The position numbers were made by a program, and so were the translations under genes. The notes under the pieces are model-generated. The model saw nothing but the letters and a program-made list of their open reading frames with translations. It was not told the DNA's origin and did no database searches. Below, piece by piece: positions 21,499 through 21,506 of a stretch of 21,506 nt of DNA (positions within the stretch are counted from its first letter, which is position 1; every line of letters starts with the position of its first letter). This DNA is from Ectocarpus siliculosus (lineage: Eukaryota > Sar > Phaeophyceae > Ectocarpales > Ectocarpaceae), in NCBI GenBank assembly GCA_000310025.1, contig FN649735.1, positions 3,865,769 to 3,887,274 of the forward strand. Reading direction: 5' to 3'.

Positions 21499-21506
21499 CC
21501 GTCTTC

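Noticed and set aside
1-21506. tRNA or rRNA genes
   Set aside because: Looked for GGTTCRANYCC-like T-loop motifs and rRNA signature stretches on both strands; the few GGTTCGA or GTTCGAGTC matches have no cloverleaf around them.

Overview
The window looks like nuclear DNA of a photosynthetic stramenopile, most likely a brown alga (Ectocarpus-like). The evidence is spliceosomal genes with short exons in long repeat-filled introns, a stramenopile-style bipartite plastid presequence (signal peptide ending A|F, then a transit region), a peroxisomal SKL terminus, and abundant MITE-like and SINE-like repeats. No bacterial, phage, CRISPR, rRNA or tRNA features were seen. The organism is an inference from sequence style; no search was possible.

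Layout. (1) 246-5232, minus strand: the 5' half of a USP5/UBP14 (isopeptidase T) deubiquitinase gene. Five exons can be joined in phase, and the gene runs off the left edge. Its exon 5 carries an apparent one-base frameshift and a Cys-to-Ser change at a zinc-ligand position. (2) 5233-5599: a 367-bp gap between divergent start codons, a probable shared promoter. (3) 5600-16954, plus strand: a nine-exon gene, about 483 codons, for a predicted plastid (probably thylakoid-lumen) protein of unknown function. It has a signal peptide, a transit region, a twin-arginine segment, and then a charged, partly coiled-coil and acidic body. (4) 16955-19912: about 3 kb between genes with no supportable coding region. 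(5) 19913-20053, minus strand: the last exon of a glycolate oxidase/FMN hydroxyacid oxidase ending in the peroxisomal signal SKL. Its upstream exons are not in the window. (6) 20615 to the right edge, plus strand: a MULE-type DNA transposon start. It has iterated subterminal motifs and the N-terminal zinc-binding domain of a transposase, whose frame is broken by a 34-bp tandem duplication.

The introns hold most of the unusual material. There are five TIR elements sharing a TACAGT-like end with TA target sites, a SINE-like family of six copies with A-rich or CA/TG tails, two further dispersed repeat pairs, and several minisatellites. Most striking, three 5' splice sites (two in the plastid-protein gene, one in the USP5 gene) sit inside or at the edge of local tandem duplications, including five 112-bp copies of an exon-intron junction. 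A MITE also abuts a predicted 25-nt microexon.

The genes do not form a pathway. Ubiquitin recycling, a plastid protein and photorespiratory glycolate oxidation are separate functions that happen to be neighbours.
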